Part shown: one piece after another, positions 1-8,509 of the stretch
How positions within the stretch are numbered: position 1 is the stretch's first letter
How the letters are laid out: each line of letters starts with the position of its first letter
Origin: Leifsonia sp. Root112D2
GTDB lineage: Bacteria > Actinomycetota > Actinomycetes > Actinomycetales > Microbacteriaceae
Length of the DNA stretch: 64,000 nt
Assembly: GCF_001424905.1 (NCBI RefSeq)
Contig: NZ_LMCU01000001.1
Coordinates: forward strand, 2,535,480-2,599,479
Reading direction: 5' to 3'
Notes under the pieces: generated by a model
Database searches by the model: none
What the model was told of the DNA's origin: nothing
The model's input: only the letters and a program-made list of their open reading frames with translations
Translations under genes and position numbers: made by a program

Positions 1-939
1 GGCGACGATGAGCATCCCGACGCCGGCGATGCCGAATGCGAGGGGCAGCAGCAGCTTGACGCCGTGCCGGGCTATCCAGCGGAACAGGAATGCGCCGATA
101 GCCGTTGCCAGGGAGGCAAGCGCCGTGGCGATGCCTATCGTGGCGGTGGAGGTGACGCCGAGACCGTCGAGCACGTAGGGCAGTTCGACGATGAGCGTGT
201 AGAAGACGACGCCGCCGAAGATCGAAACGCCCGAGGGCAGGAACAGGCTGCGCCAGCGGATCGGCTCGAGCTTCCTGGCCTGGCGTTCAGCGCCGTCTTC
301 AGATTGCTGTACCGGCCAGATGGCCCCGAGCATGAGCAGTGCCACGATAATGCTGACGGCGTAGAGCCAGAACGGGGTACGCCAGCCCGCCGCGCCGAGC
401 GCGCCGCCCACCGCGAAGAAGACCGTCGCGGCCAGCGCCGTGACCATCGCCTGCAGACCCAGGTACCGGTTGCGCTTGTTGCCGTGGAAGTAGTCGGCGA
501 TGAGTGTCGTGCAGCACGTCATGATGAACGCCTCGGTGATGCCGACACCGACCCGGCTGAGCACGATCATGTTGAGCGTGTCGAGCCAGAGCGGCATCGT
601 GCCGAGCACGGCGTATGCGAGCAGCGCCCAGATCAGCACGCGTTTGCGGCCGAGCTTGTCGACGATGGCTCCCGCGAAGGGCGCGAGAATGGCGATCATA
701 AGCGCGGGGATGGTGAGAATGAGGGGAACCAGCGCGTCGGCTCCCGGAGAATTCACGAATTCCTTGCTCAGAATCGGCAGGATCGGGGCCAACAGCACGG
801 CGCCGAGGATCGGCAGGCAACTGCCGATCAGAAGCAGCGTGCCCTGCAGCTTTCCTGCAGGCCTGCCCGTCTTCGGATTGATCGTGGATTCGGCGATGGC
901 AGTTACGCCGGGGGAACCGCCTACGACATCGTTCGTCAT
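1..939 (-). CDS. MFS transporter, C-terminus cut by window edge
   Basis: The visible 313 residues form an open frame running off the window start. They are rich in hydrophobic helices separated by short basic loops. The loop GAIVDKLGRKRVL fits the major facilitator signature between helices 2 and 3. A polar N-terminus of about 35 residues precedes the first helix. The ATG at 939 is preceded by GGAGAG at a good ribosome-binding distance. It lies 166 nt downstream of another MFS gene on the same strand. The substrate cannot be told from sequence. That it is an MFS member is clear; drug or metabolite export is only inference. Confidence 0.85.
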   Translation of the reverse strand, partial: MTNDVVGGSPGVTAIAESTINPKTGRPAGKLQGTLLLIGSCLPILGAVLLAPILPILSKEFVNSPGADALVPLILTIPALMIAILAPFAGAIVDKLGRKRVLIWALLAYAVLGTMPLWLDTLNMIVLSRVGVGITEAFIMTCCTTLIADYFHGNKRNRYLGLQAMVTALAATVFFAVGGALGAAGWRTPFWLYAVSIIVALLMLGAIWPVQQSEDGAERQARKLEPIRWRSLFLPSGVSIFGGVVFYTLIVELPYVLDGLGVTSTATIGIATALASLATAIGAFLFRWIARHGVKLLLPLAFGIAGVGMLIVA

Positions 940-1105
940 TGAACACTCTCCATATATGAAGGGGCACCGGCGCCATTCGGGTCGTGGCACCGGTGAGCGG
1001 CATCGTTGCCGTGCTACCTGCCACTGTGGCGCGTCGGGCGCATATCAGGGAAGACGATGTTTCTTATAAGCAATATCGCCGCGATGAATAGTCGGCGACC
1101 GCCGC

Positions 1106-2332
1106 TCAGTCGAGTTCGGAGTGGTGAGCCCGACCGTAGCCGAGGCCGCACAGGGCAATGAGGACACAGCTCAGCGTGACAACGGCAAGCGGAACCAGAC
1201 TCGTCTCGCCGGCGAGGCCGACCAGGGGCGCAACGGTTCCCGCCACGAGGAACTGTACGCATCCGAGTAGGGCCATCGCGGTGCCGCGCGCGCCGATCCC
1301 GGCGACGGCGAGTGCGGTGCAGTTACCCATGATGAAACCCGCGCCCGTCGTGATGAGAAAGAGCGCTGGCAGAATGATGACGGGTTGCGTGCTTGCGGTG
1401 AGAGCGGCGGTGACCAGCGTGAGCGAGGCCACGAGCTGTGCCGTCAGGCCGATTGCGGCGAGGGTGGATGCCTTCACCCGCCCGACGAGCCAGGCGCTCA
1501 GTGATCCCGCGATCACGATTCCGACCGCGTTGCAGGCAAAAACGAGGGTGAACTGGCCCGGCGAGAATCCGAGAATGCGCTGCACCACGAACGGTGACGC
1601 CGAGATATACGCGAACATCGTGCCGAATCCGAACCAGAAGGCCAGGGCATAGCCGAGAAACCTCCTGCGCGTGAGGATTCCGGTTGCCGTACGCAGAAAC
1701 TCACGGAAGCCGCCGGTATGGCGTGCTGACTGTGGCAGAGTCTCGGGAATGAGCGAGAGCGTTCCCGCCAGGAGCAGGATCGCGAACACCAGGATTGCCC
1801 AGAAGATGGCTCGCCACCCAGCCCAGCCCAGAACGAGCCCGCCGAAGAGGGGGCCGAGTATCGGGCCGATTCCCGCGATGAGCCCGAGCAGGCTGAATAC
1901 CCGTGCGGCGGCCGCGCCGCTGGTGAGATCGGCGGCTATTGCGCGGCCTATCACGATGCCTGCGGCACCGCTGATGCCCATGACGATGCGCCACAGAATG
2001 AGCAGCTGCACCGTCGGCGCGGTCGCGCACAGCATCGCGCTGATCACCAGCAGCGCCATACCGCCGAGCAGCAGGCGTCGCCGCCCAAGCCGGTCGGAGA
2101 GAGTGCCGAGCAACAGCTGGCCGAGTGCGAGCCCCACGCTGAACGCGGTCAGCGTCAGCTGGGTCCACGCTGCCGTCGTCGTCAGTTGTGAAGCCATGGT
2201 GGGCAGCGCCGGCAGATACATGTCGGTGCCGACCGGCCCGATGGCTCCGAGCGCGCCGATGACGATGAGGATCGGCAGCGTCAGGCGCGGTCGCGCCGGG
2301 CCGACCGCAGCGGCCTCACCGATCACACGCAC
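1106..2332 (-). CDS. Bcr/CflA-type MFS drug-efflux transporter
   Basis: This 408-aa protein has about 12 hydrophobic helices. Helix 1 runs into TDMYLPALP, a motif typical of the Bcr/CflA (DHA1) drug:proton antiporters, and the helix 2-3 loop is GTLSDRLGRRRLLLGG. The family exports compounds such as bicyclomycin or chloramphenicol across the inner membrane using the proton gradient. The start is a GTG at 2332, with a second in-frame GTG two codons later; neither has a strong ribosome-binding site. It is divergent from the SDR gene across a 187-nt gap in which I see no clear regulatory element. The specific substrate is unknown. Confidence 0.85.
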   Translation of the reverse strand: MRVIGEAAAVGPARPRLTLPILIVIGALGAIGPVGTDMYLPALPTMASQLTTTAAWTQLTLTAFSVGLALGQLLLGTLSDRLGRRRLLLGGMALLVISAMLCATAPTVQLLILWRIVMGISGAAGIVIGRAIAADLTSGAAAARVFSLLGLIAGIGPILGPLFGGLVLGWAGWRAIFWAILVFAILLLAGTLSLIPETLPQSARHTGGFREFLRTATGILTRRRFLGYALAFWFGFGTMFAYISASPFVVQRILGFSPGQFTLVFACNAVGIVIAGSLSAWLVGRVKASTLAAIGLTAQLVASLTLVTAALTASTQPVIILPALFLITTGAGFIMGNCTALAVAGIGARGTAMALLGCVQFLVAGTVAPLVGLAGETSLVPLAVVTLSCVLIALCGLGYGRAHHSELD

Positions 2333-2519
2333 ACCAGGTCACGCCGTATTCCGGTAGCTCAGCCTCGAGCATGCGCGCGTTGCCTTTCTCGCTCGACCGA
2401 TCAGTACATCCTCGACCTTATCGGCAAGCGATGTCTCGGGAACTCGTCAGCCGCGGGGGCACGGACCGGGTACGGTGAGAGTCCTTCCCAGATCTATTCG
2501 CAGAAGGGCCATTGACATC

Positions 2520-3365
2520 ATGACCGACACCGGTACATCCGTGGTTCCACTGGCATTTCCGGGCCTTACCGGAAAGACGATAGTCGTTACCGGCGCTGCC
2601 AGAGGACAGGGCGCCGCCGAGTCGCTCGCGCTCGCATCCAGCGGTGCTCACGTAATAGCGACGGACCTGGGGGAGGAAGCGGATCGGCTGTGCGATGCGG
2701 CAGCTGCGCTTTCTGGTTCGGTGACGTACCGGCGCCTCGACGTGGCATCCGAGACCGAGTGGACGGAGCTCGCGTCATGGCTGGCCGATCGAGGCCGGGT
2801 GCACGGACTTGTGAACAATGCCGGCGTGGCCTTTCGCGCGCGCCTCGGTGATGTTGCCGTGTCGGACTGGAACCGTGTCATCGGCATCAACCTCACCGGC
2901 CCGATGCTGGGGATGCAGGCGCTCGCGCCCCTCATGGGCGTCGGCGCGTCCATCGTGAATGTGGGTTCGGCAGCCGCCGTGACACCGCACCATACTGTCG
3001 CGTACACGGCCAGCAAATGGGGCCTACGAGGGCTTAGCGGCGTGGCTGCGACCGAATACGGCTCGCGCGGCATCCGAGTCAACCTGGTGAATCCCGGCTA
3101 TATCGAGACGCCCATGATGGCATCCGCACCCGCCGTGATGACCGACGCCCAGCTGGCTCTGACCCCCCTCGAACGCACCGGCCAGCCGGAAGAGGTGGCC
3201 GCGGTCGTCGCCTTCCTGTTGTCGGATGCCGCCTCATACGTCACGGGAGCGGAAATACCTGTCGACGGCGGATTCACGTCGTCGATGGGCGTCAAATACA
3301 TGTCAGACGTTATCGCACGGGCCGCGGAGCACGACGCGGCTACGCCAGCATCGACGTCCCCGTGA
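2520..3365 (+). CDS. SDR-family NAD(P)-dependent oxidoreductase
   Basis: A 281-aa classical short-chain dehydrogenase. It shows the nucleotide-binding TGAARGQG near residue 24, NNAG, the catalytic Ser in NVGSAA, the YTASK catalytic Tyr/Lys pair, and NPGYIETPM after the active site. The C-terminal GAEIPVDGGFT is the usual family ending. I chose the ATG at 2520 because the protein then begins just ahead of the Rossmann fold; in-frame codons extend upstream to 2475. Its 3' end overlaps the convergent prenyltransferase gene by 26 nt. Substrate is unknown; many relatives are steroid or 3-hydroxy-acyl dehydrogenases. Confidence 0.88.
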   Translation: MTDTGTSVVPLAFPGLTGKTIVVTGAARGQGAAESLALASSGAHVIATDLGEEADRLCDAAAALSGSVTYRRLDVASETEWTELASWLADRGRVHGLVNNAGVAFRARLGDVAVSDWNRVIGINLTGPMLGMQALAPLMGVGASIVNVGSAAAVTPHHTVAYTASKWGLRGLSGVAATEYGSRGIRVNLVNPGYIETPMMASAPAVMTDAQLALTPLERTGQPEEVAAVVAFLLSDAASYVTGAEIPVDGGFTSSMGVKYMSDVIARAAEHDAATPASTSP

Positions 3366-4173
3366 GCGCGAGCATCACCACATCCACGATGGCCCCCGCC
3401 ATGATCAGGCGCATCAGCAGGCGGGTCGGGCGTCGGGCGAGGGTGAGCACGATGCCTGTCACCGCCATGGCCAGTCCCAGAGCGAAGCCGATCACCAGAA
3501 GTGGATTTCGCAGAGATCCCTCGCTGAACGCCACGAGGCCGCCCGCGACCGCGAGGCACACGAACGCCGCGATTCCGGATGCCCGCGCCCCCATCACATG
3601 CGGCAGCCCCCGGATGCCGGTGCTCCGGTCATCCTCGAGATCCGGCAGCACATTGGTCAGGTGGGCGGCCGCTCCGAGAAGCGCGCCGGCGGCGAGAACC
3701 CACGCCGCAGGCATCCGCGGCGGAACGAGGCCGAGGGTCGCGACGGCGGGCAACAGCCCGAAACACAACAGATATGGCACGATCGAGGCGAGTGTGGACT
3801 TGAGACCGAGGTTGTACGCCCAGCCCATGCCGAAGCAGAGCAGATTGGCGATCGCGGCGGGCGGTCCGAGCAGCAGGGAGAGGGCGACGGATGCGGCGGC
3901 CGCGACGAACGCCGCACGCCGCACCACGGCGGGAGAGATCTGCCCGAGCGCGGTGGGCTTGTCGCGGCGATTCACCGCGGCATCGCGCCCGGCATCCAGC
4001 CAGTCGTTGGAGAAGCCGATGGAGAGTTGCCCGCACAGCACCACCAGGCCGAGCACGATGAGGCGCCACCAGGAATAGGAGACGGCGACGCCCAGCACGG
4101 TCGCCACGACGGTCACGACGATGGTCGGGCCGGGGTGGCTGGAACGCGCCAGCGCGATGACTCGATTCGCCAT
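3340..4173 (-). CDS. UbiA-family membrane prenyltransferase
   Basis: A 277-aa protein with about eight or nine hydrophobic helices. Two Asp-rich motifs are diagnostic of the UbiA superfamily: NDWLDAGRDAAVNRRDKP and, later, NVLPDLEDDRSTG. They bind Mg-pyrophosphate of a prenyl donor. Family members attach isoprenoid chains to aromatic or other acceptors in the membrane (menaquinone, heme O, carotenoid tails). No neighbour identifies the acceptor. The ATG at 4173 sits 6 nt after TACGAT, a leaderless-type promoter, and relatives start with a similar short N-terminus; an in-frame GTG at 4194 would add seven residues. Confidence 0.85.
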   Translation of the reverse strand: MANRVIALARSSHPGPTIVVTVVATVLGVAVSYSWWRLIVLGLVVLCGQLSIGFSNDWLDAGRDAAVNRRDKPTALGQISPAVVRRAAFVAAAASVALSLLLGPPAAIANLLCFGMGWAYNLGLKSTLASIVPYLLCFGLLPAVATLGLVPPRMPAAWVLAAGALLGAAAHLTNVLPDLEDDRSTGIRGLPHVMGARASGIAAFVCLAVAGGLVAFSEGSLRNPLLVIGFALGLAMAVTGIVLTLARRPTRLLMRLIMAGAIVDVVMLALTGTSMLA

Positions 4174-4179
4174 CCCCTC

Positions 4180-4185
4180 ATCGTA
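4180..4185 (-). promoter_or_regulatory. -10 hexamer of UbiA gene (leaderless type)
   Basis: Read on the minus strand this is TACGAT followed by six bases (GAGGGG) and then the ATG at 4173. The spacing predicts that transcription begins at the start codon. No convincing -35 is visible. Confidence 0.45.
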
Positions 4186-4206
4186 AGCGCCCACGATGTA
4201 AAAAAG

Positions 4207-4238
4207 TTGCGCACAATTGCGGTGCTCTTGCGTAGAAT
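4207..4238 (+). promoter_or_regulatory. lacI promoter with three phased TTGCG repeats
   Basis: TTGCG occurs at 4207, 4217 and 4228, so the copies lie on one helical face. The last is part of CTTGCGT, which abuts the -10 hexamer TAGAAT (4233-4238). Six bases then lead to the ATG at 4245, consistent with a leaderless transcript. The first copy lies in TTGCGCAC, one base from the palindrome TTGCGCAA. Probable autoregulatory operator for the LacI protein. Confidence 0.5.
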
Positions 4239-4244
4239 GTCGCC

Positions 4245-5252
4245 ATGTCCCGACGACTGGCCGAGGTTGCCCGCAAAGTAGGCGTGAGCGAGGCCACGGT
4301 CAGCCGTGTTCTCAACGAGAAGCCGGGGGTGTCAGAGGCCACGCGCCAGGCGGTGCTCACGGCGCTGGATGTTCTCGGCTATGAGAGGCCGACCAAGCTG
4401 CGCGGTGAACGTGCGCGGCTCGTCGGCCTGGTCTTCCCCGAGCTGCACAATCCGATCTTTCCCGCCTTCGCCGAGGTGATTGGCGGAGCTCTCGCCCAGA
4501 ACGGCTACACCCCCGTGCTCTGCACCCAGACCGCCGGGGGGATCTCCGAATCCGACTATGTGGAGTTGCTGCTGCAGCAACAGGTCTCCGGGGTTGTCTT
4601 CGTGGGCGGTCTCTACGCCCAACTCGATGCACCGCACGATCATTACGCCAGGCTGGGTGAACTCAAACTGCCGACCGTGCTCGTCAACGCCCCGGTGCCG
4701 TCTCTGACCTTTGCCACGGTCTCCTGCGACGACGCGGTGGCCACCGAACAGGCCCTGAACCACCTGCGCCAGCTGGGTCACACCCGCATCGGTTTCGTTC
4801 TGGGTCCGCGCGATCACATGCCCTCGCGTCGCAAACTCGCCGCGGCCGAACGCATCATCACAGGCTGGGGCGAGACGTTGCCACCGCAGCACATCGCGCA
4901 TTCCTTGTACTCGCTCGAGGCCGGCCAATCGGCGGCGACCCGACTCCTGCAGACGGGGGTGACGGCCATCGTATGTGCGAGCGATCCGATGGCCCTCGGC
5001 GCCATCCGCGCCGCCCGCCGCGCGGGGCTGAGTGTGCCGGGTGACGTCTCCATCGTGGGCTACGACGACTCGGCGCTCATGAACAGCGTCGATCCGCCGT
5101 TGACCACGGTGCGTCAGCCGATCGAGCCGATGGGTCGCATGGTGATCGAGCTGCTGCTGCGGCAGATCTCCAGCGATTCGGCCATCACGGACGAGCTGTT
5201 CTTCGAGCCTGAGCTCGTGGTGCGCTCATCGACGGGGCCCGCCGTTCGCTAA
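4245..5252 (+). CDS. LacI-family transcriptional regulator of sugar locus
   Basis: A 335-aa LacI/GalR repressor. Residues 1-50 are the helix-turn-helix and hinge (LAEVARKVGVSEATVSRVLN, then RQAVLTALDVLGYERP). The remainder is a periplasmic-binding-protein-like effector domain with the usual PSRRKL region and SIVGYDDSAL near the C-terminus. It is followed in the same direction by a GH13 glucosidase and sugar ABC transporter genes, so it likely represses them until an alpha-glucoside or its product binds. Matching CGCAA/TTGCG repeats occur before this gene and before the glucosidase gene. The effector sugar is not determinable from sequence. Confidence 0.9.
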   Translation: MSRRLAEVARKVGVSEATVSRVLNEKPGVSEATRQAVLTALDVLGYERPTKLRGERARLVGLVFPELHNPIFPAFAEVIGGALAQNGYTPVLCTQTAGGISESDYVELLLQQQVSGVVFVGGLYAQLDAPHDHYARLGELKLPTVLVNAPVPSLTFATVSCDDAVATEQALNHLRQLGHTRIGFVLGPRDHMPSRRKLAAAERIITGWGETLPPQHIAHSLYSLEAGQSAATRLLQTGVTAIVCASDPMALGAIRAARRAGLSVPGDVSIVGYDDSALMNSVDPPLTTVRQPIEPMGRMVIELLLRQISSDSAITDELFFEPELVVRSSTGPAVR

Positions 5253-5270
5253 CCATGCGCCAGACGGCGC

Positions 5271-5349
5271 CGCGCAAACGCGCGCAATTTAACGCAAGCC
5301 ATTTACCAGAAGTTTAGTTCTTGCGTCATTTTGTCGAGAAGGTTACATT
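5271..5349 (+). promoter_or_regulatory. Glucosidase operon promoter with phased operator half-sites
   Basis: CGCAA occurs at 5273, 5283 and 5293, exactly 10 bp apart. An inverted copy, CTTGCGT, lies at 5320-5326 and pairs with ACGCAAG at 5292-5298. The inverted copy contains a candidate -35 (TTGCGT, 5321-5326), with a -10 TACATT at 5344-5349 after a 17-bp spacer. A repressor bound here would occlude RNA polymerase. Confidence 0.5.
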
Positions 5350-5407
5350 TGGCCACACGGCGCCGCGGCCAAACGATTCCGCTCGCCGAACGCGAAGGGA
5401 ATCGTCC

Positions 5408-7060
5408 GTGGAAGACCCACTCTGGTGGCGTAGTGCCGTCATCTACCAGGTGTACATTCGCAGCTTTGCGGATGGCGATGGTGACGGTACCGGCGACCTG
5501 ACGGGGGTGCGTGCGCACCTCGGCTACCTGCGTGATCTCGGTGTCGACGCCCTCTGGTTCACCCCGTGGTACGCGTCGCCGCTCGCCGATGGCGGATACG
5601 ATGTCGCCGACTACCGACAGATCCACCCCGCGTTCGGAACCCTCGCCGACGCGGAGACGCTCATCACCGAGGCGCTGGACTACGGCATCCGCACGATCAT
5701 CGACGTGGTGCCCAACCACGTCTCCGACCGGCATCCGTGGTTCCAGGCGGCCCTGGCGGCGGGGCCGGGATCACCCGAACGTGAGCGGTTCTGGTTCAGG
5801 CCGGCCGCGGCGGAGATGCCCAATCACTGGGTATCCAACTTCTCGGGTGACACCTGGACGCGCACGACGAATGCGGACGGAACACCGGGTGAGTGGTACC
5901 TGCATTTGTTCACCCCCGAACAGCCGGACCTCAACTGGAATCACCCGGATGTGCGCCGTGAGCACGAGGAGATCCTGAAGTTCTGGTTCGATCGCGGCGT
6001 CGCGGGGGTGCGCATCGATTCGGCCGCGCTGCTGGTGAAGGATGCCGCGCTGCCGGAGGTGCCGCAGCATCCGGCGCCCGGTCAACACCCCAACACCGAC
6101 CGCGACGAGTTGCACGACATCTACCGAAGCTGGCGCAGCGTCGCCGACTCCTATGCCGGCACCCGTGTGCTCGTCGGGGAGATCTGGCTCCCCGACATCG
6201 ATCGATTCGCGATGTACCTTCGCTCGGACGAGCTGCACACCGCCTTCAACTTCGACTTCATGGCCCGGCCGTGGAACGCCTCCGAGCTGCGCGAATCCAT
6301 CGACGCGACGCTGGCCGCGCACGCTCCCGTCGGAGCGCCCTCGACCTGGGTACTCTCCAACCACGACGTCACGCGCCCGGTGACGCGCTACGGGCGCCAG
6401 GATTCGTCGTTTGCGTTCGCGACGAAGCGCGTCGGAACCCCGACCGACCTCGAACTGGGCACGCGCCGGGCCCGCGCCGCCGCGCTGCTGAGCGCCGCAC
6501 TGCCCGGTTCGCTCTACATCTACCAGGGCGACGAGCTCGGACTGCCCGAGGTGGAGGACATCCCGCACGATCGGCTGCAGGACCCCATGCATTTTCGCTC
6601 GGGAGGACTCGACCCGGGGCGTGACGGATGCCGCGTTCCGCTGCCATGGCGCGGCATCCGCTCGCCATTCGGTTTCAGCCCTGAGCCGGCCGCTGCCGGG
6701 TCAGCAGCAGCCGAACCGTGGCTGCCGCAGCCCGCGGCGTGGGCCGAACTGACCGTGCAGGCGCAGCAGAGCGACCCTTCCTCGATGCTGTGGCTGTACC
6801 GCGAGGCGCTGCGGGTGCGTCGTCGTGAGCCTGGCCTCGGCGATGGCCCGCTGACCTGGCTGCACTCGCAGCCGGACGTGCTCGCTTTCAGTCGGGGCGA
6901 CAGCTTCCTGAACGTGACAAATCTCTCGCAGGCCCCTCTCGAACTTCCCGAACACCTGAGCATTCTGCTCAGCAGCAGTCCGCTGAATGCCGGCCTGCTT
7001 CCCCCGGACTCCACCGCGTGGCTGCGCACATCATCCCAGCCACGGGAGAAGCGCCCATGA
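5408..7060 (+). CDS. GH13 alpha-glucosidase (alpha-amylase family)
   Basis: A 550-aa glycoside hydrolase of family 13, probably cytoplasmic because no signal peptide is present. It opens with WWRSAVIYQVYIRSF, followed by DGGYDVADY. The catalytic residues read as the nucleophile D204 (GVRIDS), the acid/base E258 (VGEIW) and D320 (SNHD). The overall build resembles actinobacterial GH13 alpha-glucosidases that hydrolyse maltose, trehalulose or similar imported disaccharides. The GTG at 5408 is chosen because GAAGGGA lies about 7 nt upstream and the protein then begins right at the conserved domain; in-frame codons extend to 5321. It lies between the LacI gene and a sugar importer. Confidence 0.87.
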   Translation: MEDPLWWRSAVIYQVYIRSFADGDGDGTGDLTGVRAHLGYLRDLGVDALWFTPWYASPLADGGYDVADYRQIHPAFGTLADAETLITEALDYGIRTIIDVVPNHVSDRHPWFQAALAAGPGSPERERFWFRPAAAEMPNHWVSNFSGDTWTRTTNADGTPGEWYLHLFTPEQPDLNWNHPDVRREHEEILKFWFDRGVAGVRIDSAALLVKDAALPEVPQHPAPGQHPNTDRDELHDIYRSWRSVADSYAGTRVLVGEIWLPDIDRFAMYLRSDELHTAFNFDFMARPWNASELRESIDATLAAHAPVGAPSTWVLSNHDVTRPVTRYGRQDSSFAFATKRVGTPTDLELGTRRARAAALLSAALPGSLYIYQGDELGLPEVEDIPHDRLQDPMHFRSGGLDPGRDGCRVPLPWRGIRSPFGFSPEPAAAGSAAAEPWLPQPAAWAELTVQAQQSDPSSMLWLYREALRVRRREPGLGDGPLTWLHSQPDVLAFSRGDSFLNVTNLSQAPLELPEHLSILLSSSPLNAGLLPPDSTAWLRTSSQPREKRP

Positions 7061-7118
7061 CGGGCGTGCTCACTGCACCAACACACCCTCTACACCTGCA
7101 CTGAAAGGAATAAGGACG

Positions 7119-8507
7119 ATGAAGTCTCACAGAAGAATCGCCGCTCTCGCGGTCATGGCCGTGGCCGGGGCGAGCATGCTCGCAGGCTGCAGTTCGTCGG
7201 GCGGTGACAACGGCGGCGACGGCACGGTCTCGCTTGTCGTTGCCCCCGTGTTGCCCGGCGCAACCGCCGACGCGCTCAAGGCGCTGTCGACGCGCGTGAA
7301 GGAGTTCAACAAGAAGAATCCGAAGATCACCGTCAAGGCCATCGAGTATCAGTGGACCGGCACGACCTTCGCGGCCGAGCTGGCCGGTGGAACACTGCCC
7401 GACGTCTTCAACGTTCCCTTCACCGACTCGAAGACGCTGGCCAACAACGGCCAGCTTGCCGACATCACCAAGCCGTTTAACGACACGGCCACCGCCAAGA
7501 AATGGAACAAGAACGTTCTCTCGGTGGCGACCGGCGACAACGGCAAGATCTACGGCGTTCCGTGGGGACCGTATGCCATGGCGTTGTCCTACAATCGGGA
7601 GATCTTCACCAAGGCCGGTCTCGACCCGAACAAGCCGCCAACGACACTCGACGAGATCCAGCAGGATGCGAAGACCATCTCCGAGAAGGTGCCCGGTGTC
7701 GCCGGCTACATGCAGATGACCAACGGCAACAACGGTGGATGGGAGCTCACGACGAACACCTATGCGCTCGGCGGTCGCATGGAGACGGTCGGCTCTGACG
7801 GCAAGGTGACGGTCAACACCGATAACGCCCAGACCAAGCAGGCCCTGAGCTGGCTGAAGAAGCTGCGCTGGGACGACAATTCCATGGGCAGCAACTTTCT
7901 GTGGGACTGGAGCGGCATCAATCAGGGCTTCGCCTCCGGAAAGATCGCCATGTACATGAGCGGCTCGGATGTCGTCGGCTCGCTCATGCAGGCCAACGGT
8001 CTCGATCCGAAGAACTACGGTGTGACGACGTTCCCGGTCGACTCGTCTAATGCCGATGCGGGCATCCTGTCGGGTGGCAACGTCGACGTCGTGAATGTGA
8101 AGGACACGCCGGAGCAGATCGCCGCCGCGGTCAAGTGGATCGACTTCTACCGTACGGAGCCGAACGTCGACAAGGCGGCAGCGGAGGCGAACGCCAAGGC
8201 GCTCGCCGCGGGCAACCAGGCGGTCGGCGCGCCGACGCTGCCCGTGTTCGACAAGGCCACGTGGGAGCAGAACCAGCAGTGGATCAAGCCCTACGTGAAC
8301 GTGCCGGCAGACAATGTGAAGCCGTTCACCGACGGAATCTGGAACCAGAAGATCGTGCCGGAACCGTCGGCGCACACCCAGGACCTGTACGGTGCGCTCG
8401 ACGCCGTCGTGCAGGCGGTGCTCACCCAGCGCAACCCGGATGTCGACTCCATGTTGAAGGGTGTCGACACGAAGATCCAGGCGCTCATCGACGCCGACAG
8501 CAAGTAG
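7119..8507 (+). CDS. Sugar ABC transporter substrate-binding lipoprotein
   Basis: A 462-aa extracellular binding protein of the maltose/oligosaccharide type (solute-binding family 1). A basic, hydrophobic signal peptide ends in the lipobox LAGC with the lipid-anchored Cys at residue 24, followed by a Ser/Gly linker. The body includes GKIYGVPWGPYAMALSYN, a common family stretch around the ligand cleft. The ATG at 7119 follows GAAAGGAATAAGGACG. Two permease genes follow at 2-nt and overlapping spacing. With the adjacent glucosidase this suggests uptake of an alpha-glucoside. Confidence 0.92.
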   Translation: MKSHRRIAALAVMAVAGASMLAGCSSSGGDNGGDGTVSLVVAPVLPGATADALKALSTRVKEFNKKNPKITVKAIEYQWTGTTFAAELAGGTLPDVFNVPFTDSKTLANNGQLADITKPFNDTATAKKWNKNVLSVATGDNGKIYGVPWGPYAMALSYNREIFTKAGLDPNKPPTTLDEIQQDAKTISEKVPGVAGYMQMTNGNNGGWELTTNTYALGGRMETVGSDGKVTVNTDNAQTKQALSWLKKLRWDDNSMGSNFLWDWSGINQGFASGKIAMYMSGSDVVGSLMQANGLDPKNYGVTTFPVDSSNADAGILSGGNVDVVNVKDTPEQIAAAVKWIDFYRTEPNVDKAAAEANAKALAAGNQAVGAPTLPVFDKATWEQNQQWIKPYVNVPADNVKPFTDGIWNQKIVPEPSAHTQDLYGALDAVVQAVLTQRNPDVDSMLKGVDTKIQALIDADSK

Positions 8508-8509
8508 TC

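Noticed and set aside
1093..1104. Short palindrome CGGCGACCGCCG after the Bcr/CflA-type gene
   Set aside because: The stem is only 4-5 bp in a GC-rich context without a T-tract, so it is not a supportable terminator.
2353..2420. GGTAGCTCAG resembling a tRNA D-arm, between the MFS and SDR genes
   Set aside because: No acceptor stem, anticodon arm or TTC-type T-arm can be paired around it.
8135..8509. A 125-codon upstream extension of the first sugar permease
   Set aside because: It overlaps the sugar-binding protein gene, has shadow-type composition, and the GTG at 8510 gives the normal family length.
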